A stretch of DNA of 64,000 bases. Origin: Massilia polaris. Lineage in GTDB: Bacteria; Pseudomonadota; Gammaproteobacteria; Burkholderiales; Burkholderiaceae_D. Location of the stretch: the NCBI RefSeq assembly GCF_012927275.1, contig NZ_JABBGG010000003.1, forward strand, positions 248,001 to 312,000, given 5' to 3'. Shown piece by piece: positions 9,057 through 16,524 of the stretch (position 1 is the first letter of the stretch; every line of letters starts with the position of its first letter). Made by a program: the position numbers and the translations under genes. The notes beneath the pieces were generated by a model. It was not told the origin of the DNA. It saw only the letters and a program-made list of their open reading frames with translations, and searched no databases.

Positions 9057-9090
9057 AAAAGGCCTGGAGAGAAATCTCCAGGCCTTTTTT
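9057..9090 (+). terminator. Intrinsic terminator after tRNA-Arg copy 1
   Basis: The stem GGCCTGGAGA / TCTCCAGGCC closes a GAAA tetraloop, is extended by AAA/TTT, and ends in a run of six T. The A-tract before the stem may let it act on both strands. Confidence 0.95.
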
Positions 9091-9176
9091 CTTTTCTGAA
9101 ATCGAAACTCCGGGCTCCTGACCGTCAGCGATTATTCCGCAGGGGATGGCCAGAATAGACATGCCGGATGTACCCT

Positions 9177-9204
9177 TTGATATTTCTGAAACTGCTGCTA
9201 TAAT
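9177..9204 (+). promoter_or_regulatory. Sigma-70 promoter of second tRNA-Arg
   Basis: TTGATA (9177-9182) and a perfect TATAAT (9199-9204), spaced 16 bp, end ten bases before the second tRNA. Confidence 0.75.
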
Positions 9205-9214
9205 CTTGTCTTCG

Positions 9215-9291
9215 GCGGCTGTAGCTCAGCTGGATAGAGTACTTGGCTACGAACCAAGGGGTCGTGGGTTCAATTCCTGCCAGCCGCACCA
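9215..9291 (+). tRNA. tRNA-Arg (anticodon ACG), copy 2
   Basis: Identical in sequence to the copy at 8970, base for base over 77 nt including CCA. It has its own, stronger promoter and a near-identical terminator, so the two genes form separate tandem units about 245 bp apart, most likely from a local duplication that improves ICG-tRNA dosage for abundant CGC/CGT codons. Confidence 0.97.
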
Positions 9292-9303
9292 AGAATCAGG
9301 ACG

Positions 9304-9336
9304 AAAGGCCTGGAGAGAAATCTCCAGGCCTTTTTT
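9304..9336 (+). terminator. Intrinsic terminator after tRNA-Arg copy 2
   Basis: The same GGCCTGGAGA-GAAA-TCTCCAGGCC hairpin as after copy 1, followed by six T. Confidence 0.95.
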
Positions 9337-9731
9337 CTTTGCCTGTCCGTTTCGTCGATCGCTTTGAACGCTTCGATACCTCATCTGTTTGATTCTCCCC
9401 TGCCAATTCCCGGCAGCCAGGTCGGGTCGAGCAAACCCGGCCATAACGGCTGCCCCGGAACACCCGCCGTCTCGACGTAGGACCAGACCGACGAACAAAT
9501 GGCAATCCAGTCAATATTTTCAATTCAGCAATCTAAAACCGGCGCTTCCCCTATGGCGGCGCCCTCCGCGAATTGGGAAATGCAAATCAGTTTACATCTA
9601 GAAAACGTAACGACCGTCATGATTGAAACGCGCGTGCTGTCCGATTCCGAACGAGGCTTTGCTAAATTGAAGATCCCCGGTTCTCGATAAACCAAGCTGC
9701 AGGACGCGGCTGTATCTCTATGAGGTAACAA
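9337..9731. other. Intergenic stretch without a convincing gene
   Basis: About 395 bp between the second tRNA terminator and the PEP-CTERM gene. It turns AT-richer towards its right end, as expected for a promoter region. I see no ORF with a ribosome binding site or familiar residues, no clear sigma-54 GG-N10-GC element, and no strong hairpin apart from short GC palindromes. Confidence 0.6.
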
Positions 9732-10280
9732 ATGAAAAAGACGAAATCATTGGTAGCTGCATTCGTGTTTGCCACTGCGTCGCTCGGTTCCGGCGTGGCG
9801 CTTGCCCAGGCAGACATCAGCCAGCCGCCAGAGGCGCTGACCTTACTTGATGGCAGCGGCTTCTTTGGCGATTCCTTCGCCATGGACAACATGGGTGATA
9901 CCTTCTCCGACCACTTCACCTTCTCGGTAACGGAACTGCCGCACAACATCGACGCGATCATCTCGTCCATCAGCAGTTCGGCAAGCACCGGCCTCGACAT
10001 CACCGGCCTGTCGGTCTACAGCGAGGCTGGTACGCTGATCGCCAATGGCACTTCGCTGATGACCGGCATGAACGATGTCTGGACCTTGTCGACCGATAAC
10101 CTGGCTTTGGGTAATTACTACCTGCAGGTGAGCGGCGCCATGGTGTCGGATACGTCGGGCAGCTTCGGCGGTGCGGTGATGCTGGTACCTGTGCCAGAAC
10201 CAGAAACCTACGGCATGATGCTGGCAGGCCTGGGACTGGTCGGCTGGATGGCGCGCCGCCGCCAGAAGACGGCGGCCTGA
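9732..10280 (+). CDS. FxDxF-type PEP-CTERM exported protein
   Basis: A 182-residue protein with a Sec signal peptide (MKKTKSLVAAFVFATASLGS, cleaved near Ala-Gln-Ala at about 26). A beta-rich domain follows, then the PEP-CTERM sorting tail: VPEPETYGMMLAGLGL, a hydrophobic span and the basic end ARRRQ. Such proteins are cut and anchored by exosortase and are tied to exopolysaccharide or biofilm formation. The segment DTFSDHFTFSV resembles the F-x-D-x-F N-terminal signature of a subfamily common in Oxalobacteraceae. GAGGTAAC lies just before the ATG and a strong terminator follows, so it is monocistronic. No exosortase gene is in the window. Confidence 0.88.
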   Translation: MKKTKSLVAAFVFATASLGSGVALAQADISQPPEALTLLDGSGFFGDSFAMDNMGDTFSDHFTFSVTELPHNIDAIISSISSSASTGLDITGLSVYSEAGTLIANGTSLMTGMNDVWTLSTDNLALGNYYLQVSGAMVSDTSGSFGGAVMLVPVPEPETYGMMLAGLGLVGWMARRRQKTAA

Positions 10281-10300
10281 GCTGCACGCTCCGGTACTTT

Positions 10301-10327
10301 AAAGGGAAGCCTTGCGCTTCCCTTTTT
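10301..10327 (+). terminator. Intrinsic terminator after the PEP-CTERM gene
   Basis: The stem AAAGGGAAG / CTTCCCTTT with loop CCTTGCG is followed by further T. The A/T ends make it bidirectional, so it may also end the kinase transcript arriving from the right. Confidence 0.85.
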
Positions 10328-10333
10328 CGTCGG

Positions 10334-12226
10334 TCAGCCCCTTACCTTCTTGATCAGGCTGCGGTTGCTCAGGATTTCCTCGATCTGTTCGAAGCGCACC
10401 GGCTTGACCATGTGATGGTCGAATCCGGCCTCGAACGCCAGCTGGCGGTCCTTCTCCTGCCCCCATCCCGTCACCGCGACGAGCAGCGTGATCGAGCCGC
10501 ACGGCAGCTTGCGGATGCCGCGCGCCAGGTCGTAGCCCGACATCTTCGGCAGGCCGATGTCGAGGAAGGCGTAGTCGGGACAGAAGCGCGCCGCGGCCGT
10601 CAGCGCGTCGGGGCCATTGTGCGTGATCACCACGCTGTGGCCCATGGCCGACAGCAGTGCGCCGATGCTGTTGACGAAGTCGACGTTATCGTCGGCCAGC
10701 AGGATGCGGTAGTTTTCCGCGCTGATGTAGGCGGCGGGCGTGCTTTTGGTCGGCATTTCCGGTTCGACGACGATCGGCAGGCGCACCGTGAACTCGCTGC
10801 CGCGCCCGACGCCGCCGCCGCTCGCCTCGATCGTACCGCCATGCAGCTCGACCAGGCGGCGCGCCAGCGACAGCCCGACGCCGAGGCCCGCATTGGTGCG
10901 CTCCAGCGTCGAATCGACCTGCACGAACATCTCGAATACATGGTCGAGCATTTCGGGCGCGATGCCGATGCCGTTGTCGGCCACGCACACGGTCAGGATC
11001 TTGTCCTCGACCCGCGCGGTGAGGCTGACCCGCCCTCCCCGGTTGGTGTATTTGGCGGCGTTATTGAGCAGGTTCGACAGGATCTGCGCCAGCCGCGTCC
11101 CATCGCCGTGCAGGAACACCGGACGGTCCGGCAAATCGATCACCAGTTCATGGCCATGCAATTCGATGTACGAGCGCACCACTTCCAGCGCATCGTTGAC
11201 GACCGCCTTCAGTTCGACCCGCCCCATCTTGATGGCGAACTTGCCGGTGTTAATGCGCGACACGTCCAGCAGGTCGTCGACCAGCCTGACCATCTGGCGC
11301 AACTGGCGTTCCATGATGTCGGTGGCGCGCTGGGTGGCCTGGGCGTCGCCGCTGCGGATGCGCAAGATGTCGAGCCCGGTGCGGATCGGCGCCAGCGGGT
11401 TGCGCAGTTCATGCGCCAGCGTCGCCAGGAATTCGTCCTTGCGGCGGTCGGCCAGCAGCAGCGCCTGCTCGGCCCGGTGCCTGACCTGCATTTCGTGCTC
11501 CAGGGTCAGGTTCGCTTCCTGCAGGGCGTGTGAGCGGCGGCCGATCTCGGCCAGCATGTCGTTGAACGCCGCCACCAGCACGCCGATTTCGCCGCGTTCA
11601 TGGCCCGGCACGCGCAGGCTGAAGTCGCGCCGCTGCATCACCTCGCGGGCGACATTGGTCACCGCCTGCAGCGGCGTGGTGATGCCCGTCTGCAGCCGCG
11701 ACGCCACCAGCGCCGCGATCGCCAGCGCTGCCAGCATCACCGCGCCGAGGATCATGCCGTAATCGAGCATGCGGTCGACCAGCGCATAGCGCGCACGCAG
11801 GTAGACGGTGCCGAGCAGTTCGCCGTTCTCGATGATGTTGTGATACACCACCAGTTCACCGCGCTCGATGCTGTAGCCGGGCCGCCCCGGACGGGCCGGA
11901 TAGCTTGGCTCGCGCGATTGCTGGGTGTAGGCGGCAAAGCGGGTGCCGGCCGCCGTGTAGATGGCGCCCGACAGGATCTGCGGCCGGACCTTCAGCACCG
12001 CCAGGTTCTTCTGCGCCGCACTGCTGTCGTTGAACGCCAGCGCGGGCGCGCTGACGCTGGCCATGATGTCGGCCTGGGTCATCAGGTCGTCGACCCAGTA
12101 TTGCTGGAACGTCCGCAGGTCGTACACCAGCATCGCCATCGATGCCGCCAGCAGCGCCACCAGCGTGGTGGACACTGCCATGATGATGAGTTTGCTGCGA
12201 ACGGAGCCAGTATCGTGTTGCATCAC
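10334..12226 (-). CDS. Membrane hybrid sensor histidine kinase (CHASE8-like, HAMP, HisKA, HATPase, REC)
   Basis: A 630-residue hybrid kinase. Transmembrane helices at about 13-35 and 157-178 flank a periplasmic segment that resembles the CHASE8 sensor domain, including an APALAFND motif at about 60-67. HAMP follows at 179-232, then HisKA with phospho-acceptor His272 (ATLAHELRNPL), an HATPase domain with DNGIGIA and GLGVGLSLA boxes, and a C-terminal receiver with Asp in YAFLDIGLP. Its start overlaps the end of the YfiR-like gene by four bases (ATGA-type). CHASE8 and YfiR proteins pair in diguanylate-cyclase control systems (YfiBNR), so here the periplasmic partner may feed a kinase rather than a cyclase (inference). 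Confidence 0.85.
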   Translation of the reverse strand: MMQHDTGSVRSKLIIMAVSTTLVALLAASMAMLVYDLRTFQQYWVDDLMTQADIMASVSAPALAFNDSSAAQKNLAVLKVRPQILSGAIYTAAGTRFAAYTQQSREPSYPARPGRPGYSIERGELVVYHNIIENGELLGTVYLRARYALVDRMLDYGMILGAVMLAALAIAALVASRLQTGITTPLQAVTNVAREVMQRRDFSLRVPGHERGEIGVLVAAFNDMLAEIGRRSHALQEANLTLEHEMQVRHRAEQALLLADRRKDEFLATLAHELRNPLAPIRTGLDILRIRSGDAQATQRATDIMERQLRQMVRLVDDLLDVSRINTGKFAIKMGRVELKAVVNDALEVVRSYIELHGHELVIDLPDRPVFLHGDGTRLAQILSNLLNNAAKYTNRGGRVSLTARVEDKILTVCVADNGIGIAPEMLDHVFEMFVQVDSTLERTNAGLGVGLSLARRLVELHGGTIEASGGGVGRGSEFTVRLPIVVEPEMPTKSTPAAYISAENYRILLADDNVDFVNSIGALLSAMGHSVVITHNGPDALTAAARFCPDYAFLDIGLPKMSGYDLARGIRKLPCGSITLLVAVTGWGQEKDRQLAFEAGFDHHMVKPVRFEQIEEILSNRSLIKKVRG

Positions 12227-12813
12227 GGTGCGCCCTTGTGCACATGGTTCGCGACGGTCAGGAGGCGCGAGCTAAGTTTGATCTTGTTCTTGTCGGCCGC
12301 GTCGAGCGACACGTCGAAGCGCACGCGCTCCGCGACAATCAGGAAATTGATGACGCTGCCGTACTGGAGGCCGTTCTCGGCCTCGGTCACGATCAGCAAC
12401 GGGGCCTGCTGGCCGGGTCGCGCCAGGCGCGCCAGCTGTCCTGCATCGCTGCCGCCGACGAACAGCAGGTGCAGCCCGTCCGGCGCATCGCTGTCGCGCA
12501 GCGTGCGCACGAGCACCGGACGCCGGTTGACGGTGCGGCCGGCAACCAGGCGCATCAGGTCGCGCGCCATGTCGTCTGCGCCAGCCACGCCGATCACCAG
12601 CGGCGCCGCAGGGTCGGCAAAGGCCGAGGCAGGAAATTCGGTAAACATCAGGAACTTATAGAGGAACGCCGCTTTGACACTGCGCTCCAGCCCGGCCCCG
12701 CCGCCGTCCGCATGGGCCGCGCCGTGGCCGAGCGCAGCCGCGGCAAGCGCCAGCAGGCCCGCCAGCACGCGGCGGCGCGGCAGCTTTGCAACGGGTGGGC
12801 GGGACACGAACAT
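12223..12813 (-). CDS. YfiR-family (DUF4154) periplasmic protein
   Basis: A 196-residue exported protein. Residues 1-36 form a signal peptide with an RRR stretch before the hydrophobic core (RRRVLAGLLALAAAALG), possibly Tat-compatible. The body carries DUF4154/YfiR features: SVKAAFLYKFLMFTEFPASA near the start, LLFVG in the middle, and a C-terminal INFLIVAERVRFDVSLDAAD with KLSSRLLTVA. YfiR-like proteins sit in the periplasm and repress a membrane-bound CHASE8 partner. The gene overlaps the downstream kinase by four bases, so the pair is translationally coupled and probably one signalling unit. A possible 33-codon ORF just upstream lacks a ribosome binding site. Confidence 0.82.
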   Translation of the reverse strand: MFVSRPPVAKLPRRRVLAGLLALAAAALGHGAAHADGGGAGLERSVKAAFLYKFLMFTEFPASAFADPAAPLVIGVAGADDMARDLMRLVAGRTVNRRPVLVRTLRDSDAPDGLHLLFVGGSDAGQLARLARPGQQAPLLIVTEAENGLQYGSVINFLIVAERVRFDVSLDAADKNKIKLSSRLLTVANHVHKGAP

Positions 12814-13039
12814 GAGCTAGGCGCGCGCGTACGTCATGGCCGGCGCCATCGCCGGCCCGGTGAACCGCTGCCCGGCCGGACGGGGCATCGGAGGGGTGAT
12901 CGTTTGTTTGTCACTCATGCTTGCTATCGTAGAACATTTTCTGGACTGCACAAAGCGGTGCATGAGACTGCAAGTAGTTGGTCGTCGTTATTTTTCCGGT
13001 TGACACCGGGACGGCCCGGCATCCTTGACGCCGCGCCGG

Positions 13040-13270
13040 CTATCCCAGGCCGAATTCGGCCGCGGCCTTGGCCGCCCACAGGGCCTCATTGTAGCTGGCA
13101 TACGGCCGGTCGTAGCTGTCGACTGTGCCGTCTTTATCGACGAAACTGGTCCACCATCCCTCCGGTGTGACAGCGATGGCGATGTCGCCGCCCTTGCAGT
13201 AGTCGGCGATCGTTTCGCCCGCCTCGAGCACGACGATATTCACCTTCCGGTGGCACACGACGCTCGCCAT
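13040..13270 (-). CDS. Small conserved-looking hypothetical protein
   Basis: A 76-residue protein beginning MASVVCHRKVNIVVLEAGET and rich in aromatic residues at its centre (EGWWTSFVDKDG, then SYDRPYASYNEALWAAKAAA). The ATG at 13270 is chosen over the one at 13291 because GAGGAGG lies seven bases before it. The second half looks like a small beta-hairpin followed by an alanine-rich helix, as in single-domain DUFs that predict no catalytic site. No function is assigned. It is transcribed away from the sRNA candidate at 13369, so the roughly 100 bp between them may hold divergent promoters. Confidence 0.6.
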   Translation of the reverse strand: MASVVCHRKVNIVVLEAGETIADYCKGGDIAIAVTPEGWWTSFVDKDGTVDSYDRPYASYNEALWAAKAAAEFGLG

Positions 13271-13337
13271 TTTGCCTCCTCGATGTATCAATCCGTCAAG
13301 TATACAGATGTCTGATAACCGATATCACAAACAATCA

Positions 13338-13367
13338 TTGGCACTCAATGTTGCCATGCGGCATTAT
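13338..13367 (+). promoter_or_regulatory. Putative promoter of the small RNA
   Basis: TTGGCA (13338-13343), an 18-bp spacer and CATTAT (13362-13367), placed just before the structured RNA. Confidence 0.45.
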
Positions 13368-13368
13368 T

Positions 13369-13433
13369 GCACCTGTCTCCTCTATTCTCCTCCAAGAATA
13401 GATTCAGCCCGCTCACTGTAGCGGGTTTTTTTT
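13369..13433 (+). ncRNA. Small RNA resembling the betaproteobacterial toxic small RNA
   Basis: A roughly 65-nt transcript candidate. First comes a pyrimidine-rich 5' part with CTCCTC. Then a hairpin CTATTCT / AGAATAG presents CCTCC in its loop. A terminator hairpin CCCGCT / AGCGGG with eight T ends it. The exposed CCTCC copies are anti-Shine-Dalgarno sequences, the hallmark described for the betaproteobacterial toxic sRNA found among DNA fragments that cannot be cloned in E. coli. The match is from memory of that family; the hairpins, T-run and upstream promoter are seen directly. It lies next to the IS66 remnant and the accessory island. Confidence 0.65.
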
Positions 13434-13466
13434 GGCTATGTCCCCGGTAAGTGTTGAACACCTCGT

Positions 13467-13827
13467 GTAAGCGGCCAACCGCGCCACCTTCCATCTGCAC
13501 CTAGGCCTGTGTAGAGTTCGCGAACGGTAGCAGCGAGTCGATTTTGCTGTTCGGGCAGGTAGGGAGTTTTTCGAGTGTGTCGGCAAGCCAGCATGCGTGG
13601 CGAACAGGCTCTGGATGGCAGCGGCATGGCGACCCGCCCGTTCGGAGCCAGCGAACAGCCAGTTCTTCTTGCTGAGGGCGATGGGGCGGATCGCATTCTC
13701 GACCGGGTTGTTATCGATGGGCAGGCTGCCGGACCTGGCATAGCGCTGCAGCGCTGGCCATCGTTTGAGCGCATGTTCGATGGCCTTGGCCGTGCCGCTG
13801 GATCGGGCCTGACGGCGCGGCCTAGGT
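13467..13827 (-). pseudogene. IS66-family transposase (TnpC) 3' remnant with terminal repeat
   Basis: The minus strand from about 13827 encodes SGTAKAIEHALKRWPALQ, then SLPIDNNPVENAIRPIALS and KKNWLFAGSERAGRHAAAIQ, the conserved end of the IS66 DDE transposase (the ENAIRPIALSKKNW block). After QSLFATHA the frame shifts by a small deletion, and the true C-terminus DTLEKLPTCPNSKIDSLLPF, ending in STQA, continues in another frame to a stop near 13505. The element ends at GTAAGCGGCC (13467), matching the GTAA-type IS66 terminal repeat. The N-terminal two thirds, the accessory tnpA/tnpB genes and the other end are missing. Nothing recognisable lies from 13828 to 14060. Confidence 0.85.
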
Positions 13828-14060
13828 AACCAATTTCAGCATCGTGCCCGGCCCAATTCCCCAGGCGTTCCCATATGGCGGCCAAGTGCTGCGCATTAGC
13901 CTGGATTAGGAGCGAGAAACATCGTTCACGCAACGCCCACTCATGCCGGTGGGCGTTGTCATTTCCTGGATTCGTAGTGCTCGCGCCCGGTCTCGGCTCA
14001 CAGCCAAACAAGCCGCAATCCGCGGCGAATCCGCGCCAAAACGCCACAATAATGGCTGCG

Positions 14061-15164
14061 CTAAGGCGCTGGGTTGGCACGCACCTTTCTCACGATCGCA
14101 TCGCACCATTCCGAAAAGACTTGCTTCAGATGTCCCTTGCGCATCTCAGTTACGTTACCTAATCCCCAAATCGCCAGAGCCGAGCTTCCTACCACAACAA
14201 GGGCCTGCGCATTCACGTTAAGGTGGCCGTCGGTCACGACAGTGGCGAACTGCAGTAGCGGATAGTGCAATAAATAGATTGCGAAGGTATAGGCAGCTCC
14301 TTTTTGTACAGCCGCCCCGAACTTCTGGGCCAACCACGTAAACCTCGGCGCAATCGAAATAAAACCGACTAAATGCAATGTCATGAGTATGCCGACGATG
14401 TAGCAGTATAAGAACCGTTTTGACGTCCCGAGAAGTTCAAGATCCTTGCCAAATATTGCCAGCGACCAATCGAACAATCGGGAATGTGCATCGACATACT
14501 GCAAGCCAACATAGGCGACGGTCGAGACGATTACCAGAGTCCAGCCAATAAATGCCGTCGGCTTGCGGTCTCGCGTCATGAAGTAGGCTCCCACTCCGAG
14601 GAGCCAGACAGGCAGTAAGAGCAGGACTTTTGGCCCGCTGATCAGGCAGGCAATCGTAACGCCAACGTACTTGACCACTGCACTACGGGGATAATACGCA
14701 GCAGCAAATATCACGTAATACCATGCCTCATACCCGAGTGACCAGAACGGGATATTGCTCAGAGGTCGAGTCGTACCAAACCACAGTTCATTAACAAAAA
14801 GTAAATTGGCAGCGATGCGCCAAACTGGATCGTTCAATAGCCCTTCGTACGGCGCCGGATTAATCATCGCACCGCTGACATCGAGCACAGCTGTAAGTAA
14901 TAGTGCCGGAACCACAACGCTATATAGCCTGGCGGCCCTGCTTGTTAAATAGGAGGTCAGCGTTAAATCGCGAACTTGCGACACGTACGCAATGACAAAG
15001 CCGGACAGTACGAAGAAAGTGGTAACCGCGTCGCCACCCAGTCCCGCAAAGCGCCAGAGAATAGGGAACCCATGTGGCAAGATGTAATGTGCGTGCACGA
15101 TGAAAACTGCCGCCGCGGCTAATAATCGGATCAGATCGAGGTAAGTGGAGACGGCTTTGTTCAT
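14061..15164 (-). CDS. Acyltransferase 3 family membrane protein
   Basis: A 367-residue integral membrane protein. Its start MNKAVSTYLDLIRLLAAAAV and the early HAHYILPHG and GGDAVTTFFVLSGFVIAY motifs are those of the acyltransferase-3 (OafA/NodX-like) family, which O-acetylates or succinylates surface sugars at the inner membrane. About ten hydrophobic segments fill the rest. Base composition is clearly AT-richer than the flanking genes, which with the adjacent IS66 remnant points to horizontal transfer. No glycosyltransferases lie next to it, so the acceptor polysaccharide is unknown. It appears intact and monocistronic. Confidence 0.82.
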   Translation of the reverse strand: MNKAVSTYLDLIRLLAAAAVFIVHAHYILPHGFPILWRFAGLGGDAVTTFFVLSGFVIAYVSQVRDLTLTSYLTSRAARLYSVVVPALLLTAVLDVSGAMINPAPYEGLLNDPVWRIAANLLFVNELWFGTTRPLSNIPFWSLGYEAWYYVIFAAAYYPRSAVVKYVGVTIACLISGPKVLLLLPVWLLGVGAYFMTRDRKPTAFIGWTLVIVSTVAYVGLQYVDAHSRLFDWSLAIFGKDLELLGTSKRFLYCYIVGILMTLHLVGFISIAPRFTWLAQKFGAAVQKGAAYTFAIYLLHYPLLQFATVVTDGHLNVNAQALVVVGSSALAIWGLGNVTEMRKGHLKQVFSEWCDAIVRKVRANPAP

Positions 15165-15524
15165 TTTTCCCGCGCTATCAAAAATTCAATGGACTGAATA
15201 TGCCTTGAAGTGGACTCAAGTGTCAAGACGCGCCCGTCACAGGCGCGTAAATCGCCGACCTTTCATCGTATTCGGGTGAATCGTGAAAATAGGCAGTTCT
15301 GATGGTGGAGCCACGTTACCTCCTCGCACCTTCGCGAAATATCGTTTTCAGCTTAAATTAAACCAGATGTAGTCATATTTATCCCCATGGCTTTACCCGG
15401 CCAAAAAAGCCTGCCCCTTATGAACCGATCCCGTGCCGCTCCCGTGCTCGTGCCTGAGGCCGCGACCAAATCTCGGCACTCACCCCGCGCCCTGCTGACC
15501 CGGTGCTCCGTGCCGTGCCCTGCG
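15165..15524. other. AT-rich intergenic stretch of the accessory island
   Basis: About 360 bp upstream of the acyltransferase and downstream of a broken ORF. It has no ORF with a credible start and no RNA-like structure that I can see. The part near 15180-15350 should hold the acyltransferase promoter. Confidence 0.5.
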
Positions 15525-15812
15525 TTATTTCTTTTTTGAGAAACAGGTAATTCCTTCACCGTCCAGGCAAATTTTTTGTGAGTGGCCTTCAATTTTAGCC
15601 AACCAATAGCCATTGCCCGCCTGCGGTTCAATACCAGCCCACACGATCCCAGAAAAGAGAATTGAGCGGCCAGTGTCATCCTCGACTTTCCAGCGCCCTC
15701 GAATCTCATCGACACGCATGCCAGGATACCCAACGCTAAGTGAGTAGTCGCCCCCAGCGTGCATTGTCAGCGTGTTGGACGTCCCGCCTGTGCGGTTTCG
15801 GCCTTCCACCAC
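15525..15812 (-). pseudogene. Hypothetical protein, probably 5'-truncated or frameshifted
   Basis: A 95-codon frame opening only at GTG and containing a compact, plausible beta-rich sequence: GGDYSLSVGYPGMRVDEIRG, then RWKVEDD, GYWLAKIEG and CLDGEGITCFSKKK. Just upstream, another frame reads NATGGNYLGGLAPTIQIGGG before running out, as if one longer protein had been frameshifted near 15812. The two Cys near the end (ICLDGEGITC) could form a disulfide. I do not recognise the family; the G-x-W-x-V-x-D pattern recalls lipocalin-like or copper-resistance-type small beta domains. It sits next to the toxin-immunity pair and may be a relic of another cargo gene. Confidence 0.45.
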
Positions 15813-15907
15813 CTATCTGGATTGTGGGGGCAAGGCCTCCGAGATAGTTCCCACCGGTCGCATTGCTTGCCGAATTAAGTCTTGTACTTTACTGCAGCAG
15901 CGTCTTG

Positions 15908-16156
15908 CTAAATGAGAACAAGACTTGGAGGACCTCCACCTTGTAGTTCACTCTCTGGATAAATCAATTCCCAAAATCTGCCGTCACTCGGGTCTTGGTA
16001 AAGCGTATCCCACCCGCTCTGATCGTGACCAAACTTTCCTAAATAGCCATTCGCCAAGTCAAGAATTCTTTGATTCGCCTCATCACCAACAATTTTTCCT
16101 TGTGGAAAGATGTTATGTCCCGTAATGATCGTTTCATTTGGTTCTATTTTCTTCAT
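15908..16156 (-). CDS. Imm27-family immunity protein
   Basis: An 82-residue cytoplasmic protein. The pattern MKKIEPNETIITGHNIF, then KIVGDEANQRILDLANGYLG, GWDTLYQDPSDGRFWELIYP and the closing GGGPPSL matches the Imm27 immunity family of polymorphic-toxin systems, including the invariant DP-DGR-WE-YP core. Its ATG overlaps the toxin stop codon (ATGA), the usual translational coupling of a toxin tail with its cognate immunity gene. It should neutralise that toxin by direct binding (family knowledge). The gene is intact although its toxin partner is only a tail. Confidence 0.82.
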   Translation of the reverse strand: MKKIEPNETIITGHNIFPQGKIVGDEANQRILDLANGYLGKFGHDQSGWDTLYQDPSDGRFWELIYPESELQGGGPPSLVLI

Positions 16157-16524
16157 CGTACTGTCCTAATAATTGAGTCCAGAGGAAGTGATTGATTTGG
16201 AACCACGAATTCTCTTGCTCCTCGCAGCGTCCGACCACCTCCAATAAATCCAGGGGCCGACCTAAAAACTGGGGACGCCATGCCAGATTGCGGCGTCGGA
16301 AATTCAATGACTCGGAATCCTGTCGGACTCGACGGAATGGTCAATCGTTCAGCAATCTGCGCAGCATTCAATCCGAGAATGTCATCAGCAGCCGTCACAA
16401 ACACGTCGGCGGCTCCAGGTCTTCCTCGGCTAATTACTGCCGTCCTTACGGTAAAAGGCCGAGAACGCCAAGTCGCATGCCAGGGTGGTGTCTTGAATAT
16501 TTTTTCTAGTGCAGGAGAAAGCAT
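16153..16524 (-). CDS. Orphan polymorphic-toxin C-terminal domain
   Basis: The frame has 123 codons, but only about residues 30-123 look like protein: DVFVTAADDILGLNAAQIAE, then RLTIPSSPTGFRVIEFPTPQ, GMASPVFRSAPGFIGGG and GAREFVVP. This resembles toxin tips carried at the ends of RHS/CDI/T6SS effectors (a toxin-10-like type, from memory; activity unknown). The first 30 codons overlap the preceding gene in another frame, so the real start may be GTG at 16404, eight bases after GGAG, or the module may be a relic that lost its delivery region. The stop overlaps the Imm27 start. No RHS, two-partner or VgrG part is visible here. Confidence 0.6.
   Translation of the reverse strand: MLSPALEKIFKTPPWHATWRSRPFTVRTAVISRGRPGAADVFVTAADDILGLNAAQIAERLTIPSSPTGFRVIEFPTPQSGMASPVFRSAPGFIGGGRTLRGAREFVVPNQSLPLDSIIRTVR

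Noticed and set aside
9640-9670. Possible sigma-54 promoter before the PEP-CTERM gene
   Set aside because: TTGCT is present but the GG required at the correct distance is missing.
9499-9690. 63-codon plus-strand ORF before the PEP-CTERM gene
   Set aside because: No ribosome binding site and no familiar residues; the region behaves like a promoter region.
12817-12918. 33-codon ORF upstream of the YfiR-like gene (minus strand)
   Set aside because: Starts with ATG and ends with TAG but has no ribosome binding site and a Pro/Ala-rich sequence without conserved look; possible but not supported.
13436-14080. 214-codon minus-strand frame read as one gene
   Set aside because: It is out of frame with the IS66 transposase residues that occupy the same bases; the transposase reading is the meaningful one and is itself broken.
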